From Actinomycetota bacterium (GTDB lineage: Bacteria; Actinomycetota; Thermoleophilia; UBA2241), in assembly GCA_003164655.1 (NCBI GenBank), contig PLTW01000079.1, positions 1 to 16,854 of the forward strand: a stretch of DNA of 16,854 nt. The letters are read 5' to 3'. How positions within the stretch are numbered: position 1 is the stretch's first letter; each line of letters starts with the position of its first letter. The notes under the pieces are model-generated. The model worked only from the letters and a program-made list of their open reading frames with translations. It did no database searches and was not told where the DNA came from. This document shows, in pieces, positions 1-11,000 of the stretch. The position numbers and the translations under genes are program-made.

Positions 1-2
1 GC

Positions 3-635
3 ACGGTCGGCGATATCCGCGAGGATACGAGCGACAAGGCGCGGGCGGGCAAGCTCGAGCCCGGGATCGCCAAGCACGATCTGCTCGACTACGAGATCAA
101 CGCCAGCATCGTCGAAAGCGACGGTGTCGATCTGCTGGCCATGGGACGCCCCGAGGGGCCGGGCTGCTACTGCGCCGCCAACAACATGCTGCGCACGATC
201 GTCGACCGCATCTCGGCGAGCTACGACATCGTCGTCATCGACAACGAAGCCGGCCTCGAGCACCTGAGCCGGCGCACGACGCGCGACGTCGACGTGCTGC
301 TCGTGGTGAGCGATCCGTCGGTCCGCGGGCTGACGACCGCCGGCCGCATCGTCGATCTGATCGACGAGCTCAAGACTCAGGTCGGCGCGCACTACCTGAT
401 CATCAATCGAGCCACCGGGCCGGTCACGCCCGAGCTCGAGCGGACCGTGCGCGAGCGCGGTCTCAACCTGCTTGCCACGTTCCCGGCCGACGAGACCATC
501 GCCCGGCTCGACGCCGAGGGCAGGCCGGTGGTCGAGGCGCCGACCGACAATCAGGTGTACGAGGGTCTGCGGCCGCTTCTCGACCGGATCCTCCCGCAAA
601 CGCGAAAGGAGACTCTCAGTGCTGATCATCGGTGA
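3..635 (+). CDS. cooC: CooC-like nickel-insertion ATPase (5' truncated)
   Basis: Partial MinD/ParA-type P-loop ATPase. Its start and the Walker A region lie left of the window, leaving 210 residues. CooC proteins use ATP hydrolysis to help load nickel into carbon monoxide dehydrogenase (or CODH/ACS) in the cytoplasm. The sequence shows the family segment GRPEGPGCYCAANNMLR, in which the CYC pair (codons at 165 and 171) matches the CXC motif that binds metal at the CooC dimer interface. It is followed by YDIVVIDNEAGLEHLSRRTT (the Walker B-like region with the DxEAGxEHxxRRT signature) and LLVVSDPSVRGLTTAGRI. The reading frame is open from base 3 and stops at 633-635, overlapping the start of acsE by 17 nt, so the two are probably translationally coupled. 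Adjacency to acsE fits a CODH/ACS cluster continuing to the left. Family assignment is confident; the metal partner is inferred. Confidence 0.9.
   Translation, partial: TVGDIREDTSDKARAGKLEPGIAKHDLLDYEINASIVESDGVDLLAMGRPEGPGCYCAANNMLRTIVDRISASYDIVVIDNEAGLEHLSRRTTRDVDVLLVVSDPSVRGLTTAGRIVDLIDELKTQVGAHYLIINRATGPVTPELERTVRERGLNLLATFPADETIARLDAEGRPVVEAPTDNQVYEGLRPLLDRILPQTRKETLSADHR
605..611 (+). promoter_or_regulatory. Ribosome binding site fixing the acsE start
   Basis: AAAGGAG lies 7 nt before the GTG at 619. This supports the GTG start over the upstream ATG of the same frame at 472, which would give an arginine-rich, non-family N-terminus inside cooC. Confidence 0.75.
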
Positions 636-1539
636 GAATATCCACATCATCTCCCCGCGTGTGAAGGAGGCCATCGAGGCGCGCGACGCGGCCAGTATCC
701 AGCAGATGGCCAGGGAGCAGGTCGAAGCCGGGGCCGGCATCCTCGACCTGAACATCGGCCCGCAGCGCAAGTTCGGCCACGAGGTCATGCCCTGGATCGT
801 GCAGGCCGTGCAAGAGGTCTGCGACGTGCCGCTGTCGCTCGACACGACCAACCTGGCGGCCATGGAGGCCGGTCTCAAGGTGTGCCGCGACAAGGCCATG
901 CTCAACTCCGCATCGGCCGACCCCGAACGGCTCGACCCCATCATGCAGCTCGCCGCCAGGTACGGCGCCCGGGTGATCGCCCTGACGATGGGCGTCGAGG
1001 GTATTCCGACGACCTCCGACGGCCGCGTGGCCATCGCCATGGAATCGCTGCTGCCGGCCGCCGAGGCCGCCGGCGTTCCCGTCGGCGACGTCTACCTCGA
1101 CCCGCTCGTGCTGACCGTGACCTGCAACCAGGACGTCGCCCAGGCGTCGGTCGAGGCCATCCGCATGTTCAAGATGGTGAGCGATCCGCCGCCGACGACC
1201 ACGGTCGGCCTGTCGAACATCTCGAACGGCTGTCCCGCCGAGAACCGGCCGCTCATCAACCGCACGTTCCTGGTGATGCTCATGGCGGCCGGTCTCGACA
1301 GCGCCATCGCCGACCCGCTCGACAGCGCCCAGATGGAGTGGATCCGCATCGTCGAAAGCCGCGACGACTCGACGTCGGTCGGCCGCCTGGTGCTCGCGCT
1401 CTACGACGCGACGGCGGCCATGGAGGACTTCGACGAAGGTCTGGTCGATGCCGGCGACGACGACCAGGTGGCCATACTCAAGACCTATCGCATGCTGCAC
1501 AACCGGGTCCTGTACGCAGACTCGTACCTGCGCTTTTAG
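619..1539 (+). CDS. acsE: Methyltetrahydrofolate:corrinoid/iron-sulfur protein methyltransferase (MeTr)
   Basis: 306-residue pterin-binding TIM-barrel enzyme that transfers the methyl group of methyl-tetrahydrofolate to the cobalt of the corrinoid/iron-sulfur protein AcsCD, the last methyl-branch step before acetyl-CoA synthase. The GTG start gives (M)LIIGENIHIIS, matching the N-terminus of the Moorella enzyme as I recall it (LIIGERIN). Functional residues line up: DLNIG at D43, LDTTN with D75, MLNS with N96, YLDPL with D161 and LSNIS with N200, equivalent to D75, N96, D160 and N199 of Moorella MeTr. The protein is about 40 residues longer than the 262-residue Moorella form. The extra part is an acidic, probably helical stretch around residues 245-285, before the conserved end LHNRVLYADSYLRF. 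It overlaps cooC by 17 nt and is followed after 28 nt by the acetyl-CoA synthetase gene. Function is confident. Confidence 0.93.
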   Translation: MLIIGENIHIISPRVKEAIEARDAASIQQMAREQVEAGAGILDLNIGPQRKFGHEVMPWIVQAVQEVCDVPLSLDTTNLAAMEAGLKVCRDKAMLNSASADPERLDPIMQLAARYGARVIALTMGVEGIPTTSDGRVAIAMESLLPAAEAAGVPVGDVYLDPLVLTVTCNQDVAQASVEAIRMFKMVSDPPPTTTVGLSNISNGCPAENRPLINRTFLVMLMAAGLDSAIADPLDSAQMEWIRIVESRDDSTSVGRLVLALYDATAAMEDFDEGLVDAGDDDQVAILKTYRMLHNRVLYADSYLRF

Positions 1540-1567
1540 CGGTACGGGGGACCAGGGGGGATCGAGG

Positions 1568-3606
<2,039 letters not shown>

Positions 3607-3610
<4 letters not shown>

Positions 3611-6324
3611 GCACGCACAAGATGGAGAGGCTGTTCAACCCCAAGAGCATCGCGGTGATCGGCGCCTCGAACAAGAAGGGCTCAGTCGGCTACATCCTCA
3701 TCCACAACCTGATCGCGGCCGAGTACAACGGCGTCATCTATCCGGTCAACCCGAAGCTGCGGGCCGTGCAGGGCATCCACGCTTTTGCCACCGTCTCGCA
3801 GGTGCCGCGCAAGGTCGATCTGGCGATCATCGCCGTGCCGGCGGCAGGGGTGCCTGAGGTGGTGCGCGAGTGCGGCGAGGCCGGTGTGGGGGCGTGCGTC
3901 GTGGTCTCGGCGGGCTTCAAGGAGACCGGCGCCGAGGGCAGGCGGCGCGAGAACGAGGTCGTCACCATCGCCCAGTCCTACGATCTACGCGTGCTCGGTC
4001 CCAACTGCCTCGGTTACCTGCGCCCGGGCAAGAACATCAATGCGACCTTCGCCCACGTCATGCCCGAGCAGGGTCGCATTGCCTTCATCAGCCAGTCGGG
4101 AGCCCTCGGCGCCGCTGTTCTGGAGTGGGCGATCGTCAACCACGTCGGCTTCTCGGCCTTCGTCTCGGTGGGCTCGATGGCCGACGTCGACCTGGGCGAC
4201 CTGATCGACTACTTCGGCGCCGATCCGCAGACCAACTCGATCATCCTCTACGTCGAGTCGATCACCGACACGCGCAAGTTCATGAGCGCTGCCCGCCACT
4301 TCGCCAAGAGCAAGCCCATCATCGTGGTCAAGACCGGCCACTCGCCGCGCGCGGCGATGGCGGCTTCGTGGCACACCGGCGCCGCGGCCGGTGACGACCG
4401 GCTCTACAGCGCCGCCTTCCGGCGCGCCGGCATCGTGCGGGTCGACGAGATCGAGGACCTGTTCGACGCCAGCGAAGCGCTGTCGCGGGTCTCCAGCCCG
4501 CGAGGGCCGCGTCTGGGTATCGTCACCAACGCCGGCGGGCCGGCCGTCATGGCCACCGACCGGCTGCTCGATCTCGGCGGCGTGCTCGCCGAGCTCAACC
4601 CCGAGACCGACGCCAAGCTCAAGGCGGCGCTGCCCGCCTTCGCCACTCGCGGCAACCCCGTCGACCTCGGCGGCGATGCCGACGAGCGGCGCTACGCGGC
4701 CGCCGCGATCGCCCTGATGGACGACCCGAACGTCGACGGCGTGCTGGCGATTCTTACTCCGCAGGCCATGACCCACCCCGCCGAAACCGGCCAGGCGCTG
4801 CTCGAGGTAAGCCGCCGCCACGCCAAGAAGCCGCTGCTCACGTCGTTCATGGGCGTGATCAGCTCGGCGCCGGCCGCCGAGTTCCTGCGGGTCAACAACA
4901 TCCCGACCTTCGACACCCCCGACGACGCCGTGCGCGCCTACATGTACATGTGCCAGTACACGCGCAACCTGCAACTCCTCTACGAGACACCCAAGGACAT
5001 CCTGCCCGACTTTCATCCGGATCGGGCCAGGGTCAAGGGCATCTTCAACGAGCTCGCCCGTTCGGGCTGCTCCAAGCTCACCGCGGCCGAGGCCCGCGAG
5101 GTGCTCGACGCCTACCGCATTCCCACCGTCAAGACGCTCGTCGCAGTGAACCCCCAGGAAGCGGTCAAGCACGCCGAACAGCTGGGCTTTCCGGTGGCCC
5201 TCAAGATCCTGACCCGCGACCTGCGGCACAAGTCCGAGTGCGGCGGCGTGGCGCTCAACATCCGTTCGGGCGCCGAGGTGGGCAAGCAGTATCAGGCGAT
5301 CCTCGAGCGTGCCAAGGCGGTCACGCCCGAGGTCGAGATCCTCGGCATGGTCGTCGAACAGATGGCGCCCCGCGACGGCTACGAGGTGGTCATCGGCGCG
5401 CGCCGCGACGCCACCTTCGGCCCGACCATGATCTTCGGTGTCGGCGGGGCCGGATTCGAGGTGTACCGCGATGTGGCGCTCGACTTTCCGCCGCTCAACG
5501 AGACACTGGCCCGGGCCATGATCCGCGACACCAAGATATCGCGCCTGCTCGAGGGCAAGGGCGACGGACCGGCGATCGACATGGTCGCTCTGGAGCAGAC
5601 CCTCGAGAAGTTCAGCTATCTGCTGGTCGACTTTCCCGAGATCCGCGACATCGACGTCAGCCCCGTCCACGTGCGGCCCGACGGGCTCACCATTCTCGGG
5701 GCGAGCATCACTATCGATCCTGCCGACGTGCACAAGATCGCCGCCGCCGACTCGCACCTCATCATCTCCATGTATCCCAGCAAGTACGAGTCTGTCCACT
5801 CGGTCGAGGGGCAGTCCGAGCCGATCACGCTGCGTCCGATCCGCCCCGAAGACGAGCCTCTCTGGGCCGAGATGATCGACTCGCTGTCCGAAGCGACCGT
5901 CGAGTATCGCTTCTTCGGGCCGGTGAAGCACATCACCAAGGCGATGATGGTGCGCTACTGCCACATCGACTACGATCGCGAGATCGCCATCGTCGCGGTG
6001 CAGGGCGAGAAGAAGAAGGCCAAGATGCTGGGCGTCGCGCGCCTCACCAAAGAGGCGGGCAACCCCGACGAGGGCGAGTTCGCCATCGTCGTACGCGATG
6101 AGTTCCAGGGTTCGGGCATCGGCAAGCAGCTCATGGACTCCCTGATCTTCGCGGCTCGCGACATGCACATCCGCGAGATCTGGGGCGACGTGCTGGCGGG
6201 CAACGCGCCGATGCTGCGCTTCGCCGAGGCGCTCGGTTTCGAGATCAGAGGCTCAGAAGACCCCGACATCCGCAAGATCGTCCTGACCGTCTGGAAGGGC
6301 GGCCACGTGTCTTCGGTCGCGTGA
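3607..6324 (+). CDS. ADP-forming acyl-CoA synthetase/GNAT fusion, Pat-like protein lysine acetyltransferase
   Basis: 905 residues. Order: CoA-binding Rossmann domain (FNPKSIAVIGASNKKGSVGY, from about residue 10), succinyl-CoA-ligase-like flavodoxin domains, an ATP-grasp domain (about 490-715), then a C-terminal GNAT domain (about 739-900) with the acetyl-CoA loop QGSGIG at 834-839. The architecture is that of Salmonella Pat/E. coli PatZ, which acetylate and inactivate acetyl-CoA synthetase. Unlike Salmonella Pat, which as I recall has lost the synthetase phosphohistidine, this protein keeps H256 in WHTGAAAGDD (the position of His257 of archaeal ADP-forming synthetase alpha subunits) and H541 in RHKSECGGVAL (the beta-subunit relay His). 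It may therefore be a working ADP-forming synthetase, an acetyltransferase, or both. Start by GGAGG 7 nt upstream; overlaps the acs stop. Its position directly after acs makes Acs K633 the obvious candidate target (inference). Confidence 0.9.
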
Positions 6325-6356
6325 CCAGCGCGAGCGACCCGGCAAGAGGAGGAATG

Positions 6357-6542
6357 ATGGACCAGCTCGAACAGGCGGTCCGGCAGGTGCTCTCAGAACT
6401 GACCGCCGACATGGGCAGCGGCACCCGGAGCTTGGAACAGGCGGCTCATGCCGCGCATCGCGCCCTGCTGGAGTGGGAGCGCCTCAAAGACGTAAGCGAG
6501 GAGCTGCGTCTGGCGGCCGCCAACCAGGAGCGCAAGCTGTAG
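6357..6542 (+). CDS. Small helical hypothetical protein
   Basis: 61 residues from the second ATG of ATGATGG (6357). AGGAGG at 6347-6352 lies 4 nt before this ATG but only 1 nt before the ATG at 6354, so 6357 is preferred. A GTG at 6321 overlapping the Pat-like stop (GTGA) is a further in-frame alternative that would add 12 residues. The sequence is almost wholly amphipathic helix (MDQLEQAVRQVLSELTAD at the start, LLEWERLKDVSEELRLAA near the end), with no cysteine, no signal peptide and no membrane segment. It begins 32 nt after the Pat-like gene and 75 nt before the DUF3786 gene in the same orientation, so it is probably part of the operon. I do not recognise a family; a small coiled-coil adaptor is only a guess. 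Confidence 0.65.
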   Translation: MDQLEQAVRQVLSELTADMGSGTRSLEQAAHAAHRALLEWERLKDVSEELRLAAANQERKL

Positions 6543-6617
6543 AGACGAAATAGCCGCCGACGGCACCGCGACGGACTCGTCCCGGCGGCGCCGGCGGCGC
6601 CACCGCGATAGAAGACC

Positions 6618-7313
6618 ATGGCAGGAGCCGTGACGCTGTACACCAATCCGCGGTTTCAGAAGGCGATCGAGAAAGCCGTCGAAGACTGGGCGGCCGCCGA
6701 TCCGGCCCGTTGCGCCGAGCTGGCCGGCTGCGGCACGACGAGCGCGGGTGTGCTCGTGCCGTTCTTCGGCCAGCGGTACCTGGTCTCGCACCCCGACGGT
6801 CGCGTCGAGACGGAGCCGGTCGCGGGTGAGGCGGCCGGGCAGGGCAAGCCCGCCCATGTCTCGATCGCTATCCTGCTGCTGCACTACCTGCTGACGGCCG
6901 ACGCGGCGCCGACGGCCGACCGCTGGGCGACATTTCGCGAGCTGCCCGGCGGTCTGTTCTACGCTCAGGCCTTTGCCGCCCACGCGGAGGCGCCGCTGGC
7001 CGCGCTCATCGGGGGGCTCGCCGACGGGGTCGCCACCGACGTCGTCGGTGGCGACCCCGTCGGCCGGCGCATCCAGGAGCTCCGCGAGGCCGGCGCCCGT
7101 ATCGGCGGCGTCGCACTCGACCTGGCCGACGCGGCGCTGCGCTTTCAGGCGTTGCCCCGTGTGCCGGTCGCCGTGCTGCTGTGGAAGGGCGACGACGAGT
7201 TTCCCGGCCAGGCCGGGATACTGTTCGACGCCAGCGCCCATCACTACCTGCCCACCGAAGATCTCGCCGGCATGGGAGACTGGCTCGCGCACCAGCTGGC
7301 GCGCGGCCGGTAG
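6618..7313 (+). CDS. DUF3786 domain protein
   Basis: 231 residues, recognised as DUF3786 from the conserved core: ISIAILLLHYLLTADA, then WATFRELPGGLFYAQAF, then LPRVPVAVLLWKGDDEFPGQ (W189, D192-P196), and the ending ILFDASAHHYLPTEDLAGMG. As I know it, the family occurs mostly in anaerobes with corrinoid or acetyl-CoA-pathway metabolism, and its biochemical role is unknown. Position at the end of an acsE/acs/pat-like operon agrees with that association. A CGC motif (residues 36-38, LAGCGTTS) is present, but no iron-sulfur ligand set is evident. The ATG at 6618 has only a weak purine run upstream (GAAGA). A GTG at 6630 follows AGGAG by 2 nt, which is too close to be convincing. It is the last + gene before the convergent structured region. 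Family confident; function unknown. Confidence 0.82.
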   Translation: MAGAVTLYTNPRFQKAIEKAVEDWAAADPARCAELAGCGTTSAGVLVPFFGQRYLVSHPDGRVETEPVAGEAAGQGKPAHVSIAILLLHYLLTADAAPTADRWATFRELPGGLFYAQAFAAHAEAPLAALIGGLADGVATDVVGGDPVGRRIQELREAGARIGGVALDLADAALRFQALPRVPVAVLLWKGDDEFPGQAGILFDASAHHYLPTEDLAGMGDWLAHQLARGR

Positions 7314-7344
7314 GGGGCGCCGGCGGCACGAAAGGTTGTAAGCA

Positions 7345-7405
7345 GTGCGCGGTTTGCCGCGCCACCGCTGTCGCCCCTCGGGGCGGCGGCGATGGCGCGG
7401 CGCAC
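7345..7405 (+). terminator. Long GC-rich hairpin after the C1 operon
   Basis: GCCGCGCCA (7356-7364) pairs perfectly with TGGCGCGGC (7393-7401). After one C-A mismatch the stem continues for 12 pairs (two of them G-U) to an apex around CTCG near 7378. GTGC (7345-7348) can pair with GCAC (7402-7405) outside it. No U-tract follows directly. It lies 32 nt past the DUF3786 stop between convergent genes, so a terminator or mRNA-end stabiliser is the simplest reading; a structured RNA is possible. Confidence 0.55.
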
Positions 7406-7407
7406 AG

Positions 7408-7502
7408 AAGCGGACGGACGCCTCAGACGTTCGATCCCGACTCGGGATCAGGTCGGTCGCTGTCGCCGCGGGAACCTCGTGTGGCGAGGCGTCCGTCCGC
7501 TT
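7408..7502. repeat. Perfect 17-bp inverted repeat enclosing a smaller palindrome
   Basis: AAGCGGACGGACGCCTC (7408-7424) is the exact reverse complement of 7486-7502. The 61-nt interior contains a second perfect hairpin, GATCCCGA-C-TCGGGATC (7433-7449). A third possible stem, CCTCG (7475-7479) with CGAGG (7485-7489), overlaps and so competes with the right outer arm. On the + strand the structure is followed by the moderately T-rich TTGGAGCTTTGTTGCTT. The - strand gene ends 16 nt to the right, so the element lies at both convergent transcript ends. It may be a bidirectional terminator, a structured RNA, or a mobile-element remnant. Confidence 0.6.
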
Positions 7503-7517
7503 GGAGCTTTGTTGCTT

Positions 7518-7940
7518 CTAGGCGGCCCGGTCGTGGCGCACCGGGCGCACGGCCAGCAGCTTGTGCAGCTTCACCTGAGTGCCGTGGTCGACGCAAAACT
7601 CGACCCGGTCCATGAGCGCCGCCATCAAGACAAGCCCGCGGCCGGATTCGCTGTCGGGGTCGCCCGCCGCGCCGGGCGGTGGGCCAACGCCGAGGCCGGC
7701 GCCATAGTCGCGCACGGTCGCCACGATCTCTTTGCTGCCGATCGCCACCGACGCTCGCACGCCGCGCGGGCTACCGGCGTGGCGCAGGGCGTTCGTGCAG
7801 GCTTCGTGCACGCACGTCAAAAGGGCGTAGGTGACGTCGGCCGGCAGGCGGCGGCTCTCGAGATAGTGGCGCAATTCGTCGCGCACGGCGCGCAGTTCAC
7901 TCAGCTCATGGACGATGACCATCTGTCCGTCCGCCTTCAC
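7518..7940 (-). CDS. RsbW-like anti-sigma factor serine kinase
   Basis: 140-residue GHKL-type ATPase of the HATPase_c_2 (RsbW/SpoIIAB-like) family. These proteins bind and inhibit an alternative sigma factor and phosphorylate an anti-anti-sigma (STAS) protein. Visible motifs: N box CVHEACTNALRHAG with E46 and N50, G1 box DYGAGLG (D78, G80, G82), G2 box SGRGLVLMAALMD (100-102), and a C-terminal HGTQVKLHK. The GTG start at 7940 is preferred because GGAG lies 8 nt upstream; a TTG at 7988 would add 16 residues. It sits 144 nt downstream of the large kinase-phosphatase gene in the same orientation and its ATPase domain resembles that protein's N-terminus, so the two are paralogous. Its sigma factor and STAS partner are not in this window. 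Confidence 0.85.
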   Translation of the reverse strand: MKADGQMVIVHELSELRAVRDELRHYLESRRLPADVTYALLTCVHEACTNALRHAGSPRGVRASVAIGSKEIVATVRDYGAGLGVGPPPGAAGDPDSESGRGLVLMAALMDRVEFCVDHGTQVKLHKLLAVRPVRHDRAA

Positions 7941-8084
7941 GTTCGATACTCCAACCTCTCGAGCGTCCCCGCAGAGGGCGCCTGCCAAGCGCGCTCGCGG
8001 CGGTTTTTCGTCTGTCGGCGGCTGCGCATCATGTTCTGGGCCGCCGCCGGCGATCCCTTGTCGGACGCCGTTGCGGGGGCGGCT

Positions 8085-11000
8085 TTACACCAGCCGCAGG
8101 ACGACCACCTGCAGGTCGTCGTGCAGCCGGCCGCCGAAGGCAAGGACCGCGTCGCGCACCCCCGCGGCGACATCCGCAGCGCGGCGGCCGCGCAGGCCAG
8201 CCACGATCTCGAGCAGCCGCTCCGCGCCGAGCAGCTCGCGGCCGCGGCGCGCCTCGGTGACGCCGTCGGTGTAGAAGACAAGGTAGTCTCCGCGGGCGAG
8301 CGTCGCGCCGGCGTTCGCGTAGGGGAGCTCAAAGGAGCCCAGCGGCGGGCCAAAAGGCACGTCGAGCAGGCGACACGAGACGGCGCTCAGATGCACGGGC
8401 GGCGGATGCCCGGCGCTGGCGTAGCTGAGGTGTCCGCTGTGGGGGTCGAGCACGGCGAGAAAGGCGGTCACATGCGGTTCGTCGGGGTCGAACCGCAGCA
8501 GCAGCTCGTTGGTCTTGGCCAGGACGTAGGCCGGCGACGGGTCGACGGTGGCAAACGACCGCACCTTGCTGCGCACCGTCTCGGTGTGGCCGGCGGCGCG
8601 CACGCCCTTGCCGGCCACGTCGCCGATCAGCGCCACGACATGCGTGTCGTCGAGCGCGAACACGTCGCTGAAGTCGCCGCCCACGAGCTCGGGCTCGTAA
8701 GCCGTCGAGCCCACGACGCCCAGGTCGAGGCCGGCGACCGTGGGGAACTTGTGGATGAAGTTCTCCTGGAGGGTCGTCGCGATCCGTCGCTGCGCGTCGT
8801 AGAGGCGGGCGTTCTGCAGCGCCGCGCCAAGAAGCTCGGCGATGCTGCGATACAGCGAAAGCTCTTCGTCGGCGAACGGCCGCTCCCCCGCGAACATGAA
8901 ACCGAGGACGCCGAGGATGGCGCCGGCGCTCCTGATGGGCAGGGCGCACCAGCGTGTCCCCTCGACGCTCAGATGTCGGGCGTGTTCCTCGCTCGACGGA
9001 CCGATGTAGTGCGAGTCGTGGGTGATCAGCGGCAGATCGTGAACGACCAGATACCCGATGCTGAAACTCTCGTCCAGGGACACGACGGCGATGTGACCGG
9101 CGACCTCCTCGGGATAGCCGGCGAGCGCCAGCGCCCGCAGCGTGCCCTGTGCTTCGTCGACGACGTACACGGCGCCACCCGATGCCTCCAGGGCGCGCGT
9201 CGTCAGGGCGAGCACGCGGCGGCCGATCTCGTCGAGCGACAGTGAGCTGGTCGCGGTCGTCGTCACTTCCTGCAGGAGCCTGGTCTTCTCGAGCTCCATC
9301 TGCGCTTGCCGCTGCGCCTTCTGCTCGGCCTCGTAGAGTCGGGCGTTCTGCAGGCCCGCGACGGACTGGGCGGCGACCGCCGCGGCGAAAGAAAGCTCCT
9401 CGTGTCGCAGGCGCCGCGGCTCCGCCCAGGCGACGTAGAAGGTGCCGATGGCTTCGCTGCCGGCGATCAGGGGCAGCAGAACGTAGGAGCGAACACCGGC
9501 ATCTCGGGCATTTTGCAGGCTGGCGTCGCTGACCCCGGACACCGCGACATCCTCGCCGACTCTCGGCTGCCGGGACCGAAAGCAGACGGCCGTCTCCCAG
9601 TCCGAATCCAGCGGGATCGGCCCGAGGCGTTCGAGGAATCCCCGCGGCAGGCCGACGCCGGCCGCAGACTCGAGCGCCGTTCGGTCTTCGTTTACGAGGC
9701 GTATCTGCACCTGCCTCGCGGCGAGCAAGCGGTGCACCGTGTTGACGACCCGCGAGGCGACGGTGCGCACGTCGAGAGAGGAGGACGCCGAATCGGCGAC
9801 GTCCTTGAGGGCGGACAGGCGACCGACACGCTGGGTCTCACTCTGCCGCGCCGCCAGCTCCGCCTCGAACAGGCGAGCGTTCTCGAGCGCCTGCGAAACG
9901 ACGGCCCCCGTCTTGCGGGCGAAGTCGACCTCGGTCTCGCTGAAGTGGTGCGAGGCGCCGAAGTAGGTGAAGAACAGGCAACCGAAACCCTCGCCGCCGA
10001 CCACGAGAGGGATCGTCAGCGAGGCGCCTGCGTCGAGCTGGTCGGCCGGCGCGGGGTTGCCAAGAGGGTCGTGGCGGCAGTCTTCGAGCGGGACGGGCCG
10101 CCGCTCGGCCAGCGCGAGATCGGCGTAGGGCGCATCCTCGCTACGAAAGCGCCGTCCGATGAAGTCGGTGGGCATGTTCCACACGTTCGTGGACGTCCAT
10201 TGGCCATGGTCTCTTACGGCGACGCTACCGGCGTCGCAGCCGAAAGCCTCTCCGGCCAGTCCCAACACGTCCTGCAGGACAGCGCTCGAGTCGCGGTGGG
10301 CGCCGACCGCGCTGTTGATGGCGTTCAGGGCCTCGTTGAACTGTGCGTGCCGGTGCTGCTCGGCAATCAGGATCTCGCGCTCGTCTTCACGGCGCTTGCG
10401 GTCGATGATCTCGCGGAAGTAGGCGCTGACTCCGGCGGGCGTCGGATAGATGCGCACCTCGAGCCAGTCGCCGGTGAGAACCGAGCGATGTTCGAGCACG
10501 GAGGGTTCGCCGAGCTCCATGGCGGCGCGGTACCGCGCCGCGAGCAGGCTGTCCTGCAGCTGCGGGAACAGCTCCCAGGGGGTGCGGCCGAGCAGTTCGT
10601 CGAGCGACTTGTTCGCCAGGCGCAAGGCCGCCCGGTTGGCGTGCAGGTAGCGGTACTCCCAGTCCAGGGCAAAGAAGGCCTCACCGATCTCCTCGAGCAT
10701 GGCGCGGGTGCGGGCGTCGCTCTGCCCGGCGCCCTCCGCGGTGCGCGGTGCGCCGAGGCCGCTCTCCAGCGGGGCGGGTTCGCAGCGCGGCTCGGCGCGG
10801 CGCGCCATGCGCACTTCGAGACCGCCGTCGAGGCGGAGCTCGAGTGAGTCCATGAGGGCGGCGATGATGAACAGGCCGCGGCCGTGATCCGCACCGGGAT
10901 CGGGGCGCCGCCGCGGGTCGAAGCTCGTCACGTCGAAGCCCGGGCCGTGGTCTTTGACCTGGGCCGTGAGGCGCCCGGGTTCGAACTGCAGCGCGATCTC

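Noticed and set aside
3985..6168. 727-codon - strand open frame opposite the Pat-like gene
   Set aside because: No motif and low-complexity composition; the + strand frame has a complete domain architecture.
7321..7380. Possible cobalamin riboswitch because of corrinoid-related genes
   Set aside because: No B12-box consensus, and the stretch is downstream of the operon between convergent genes rather than in a 5' leader.
7392..9245. 617-codon + strand frame crossing the convergent region and the phosphatase gene
   Set aside because: It runs through the stop regions and inverted repeats and is antisense to clear RsbW and PP2C motifs.
9306..10847. 513-codon + strand frame antisense to the GAF region
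   Set aside because: Shadow of the - strand multidomain protein; no recognisable domain.
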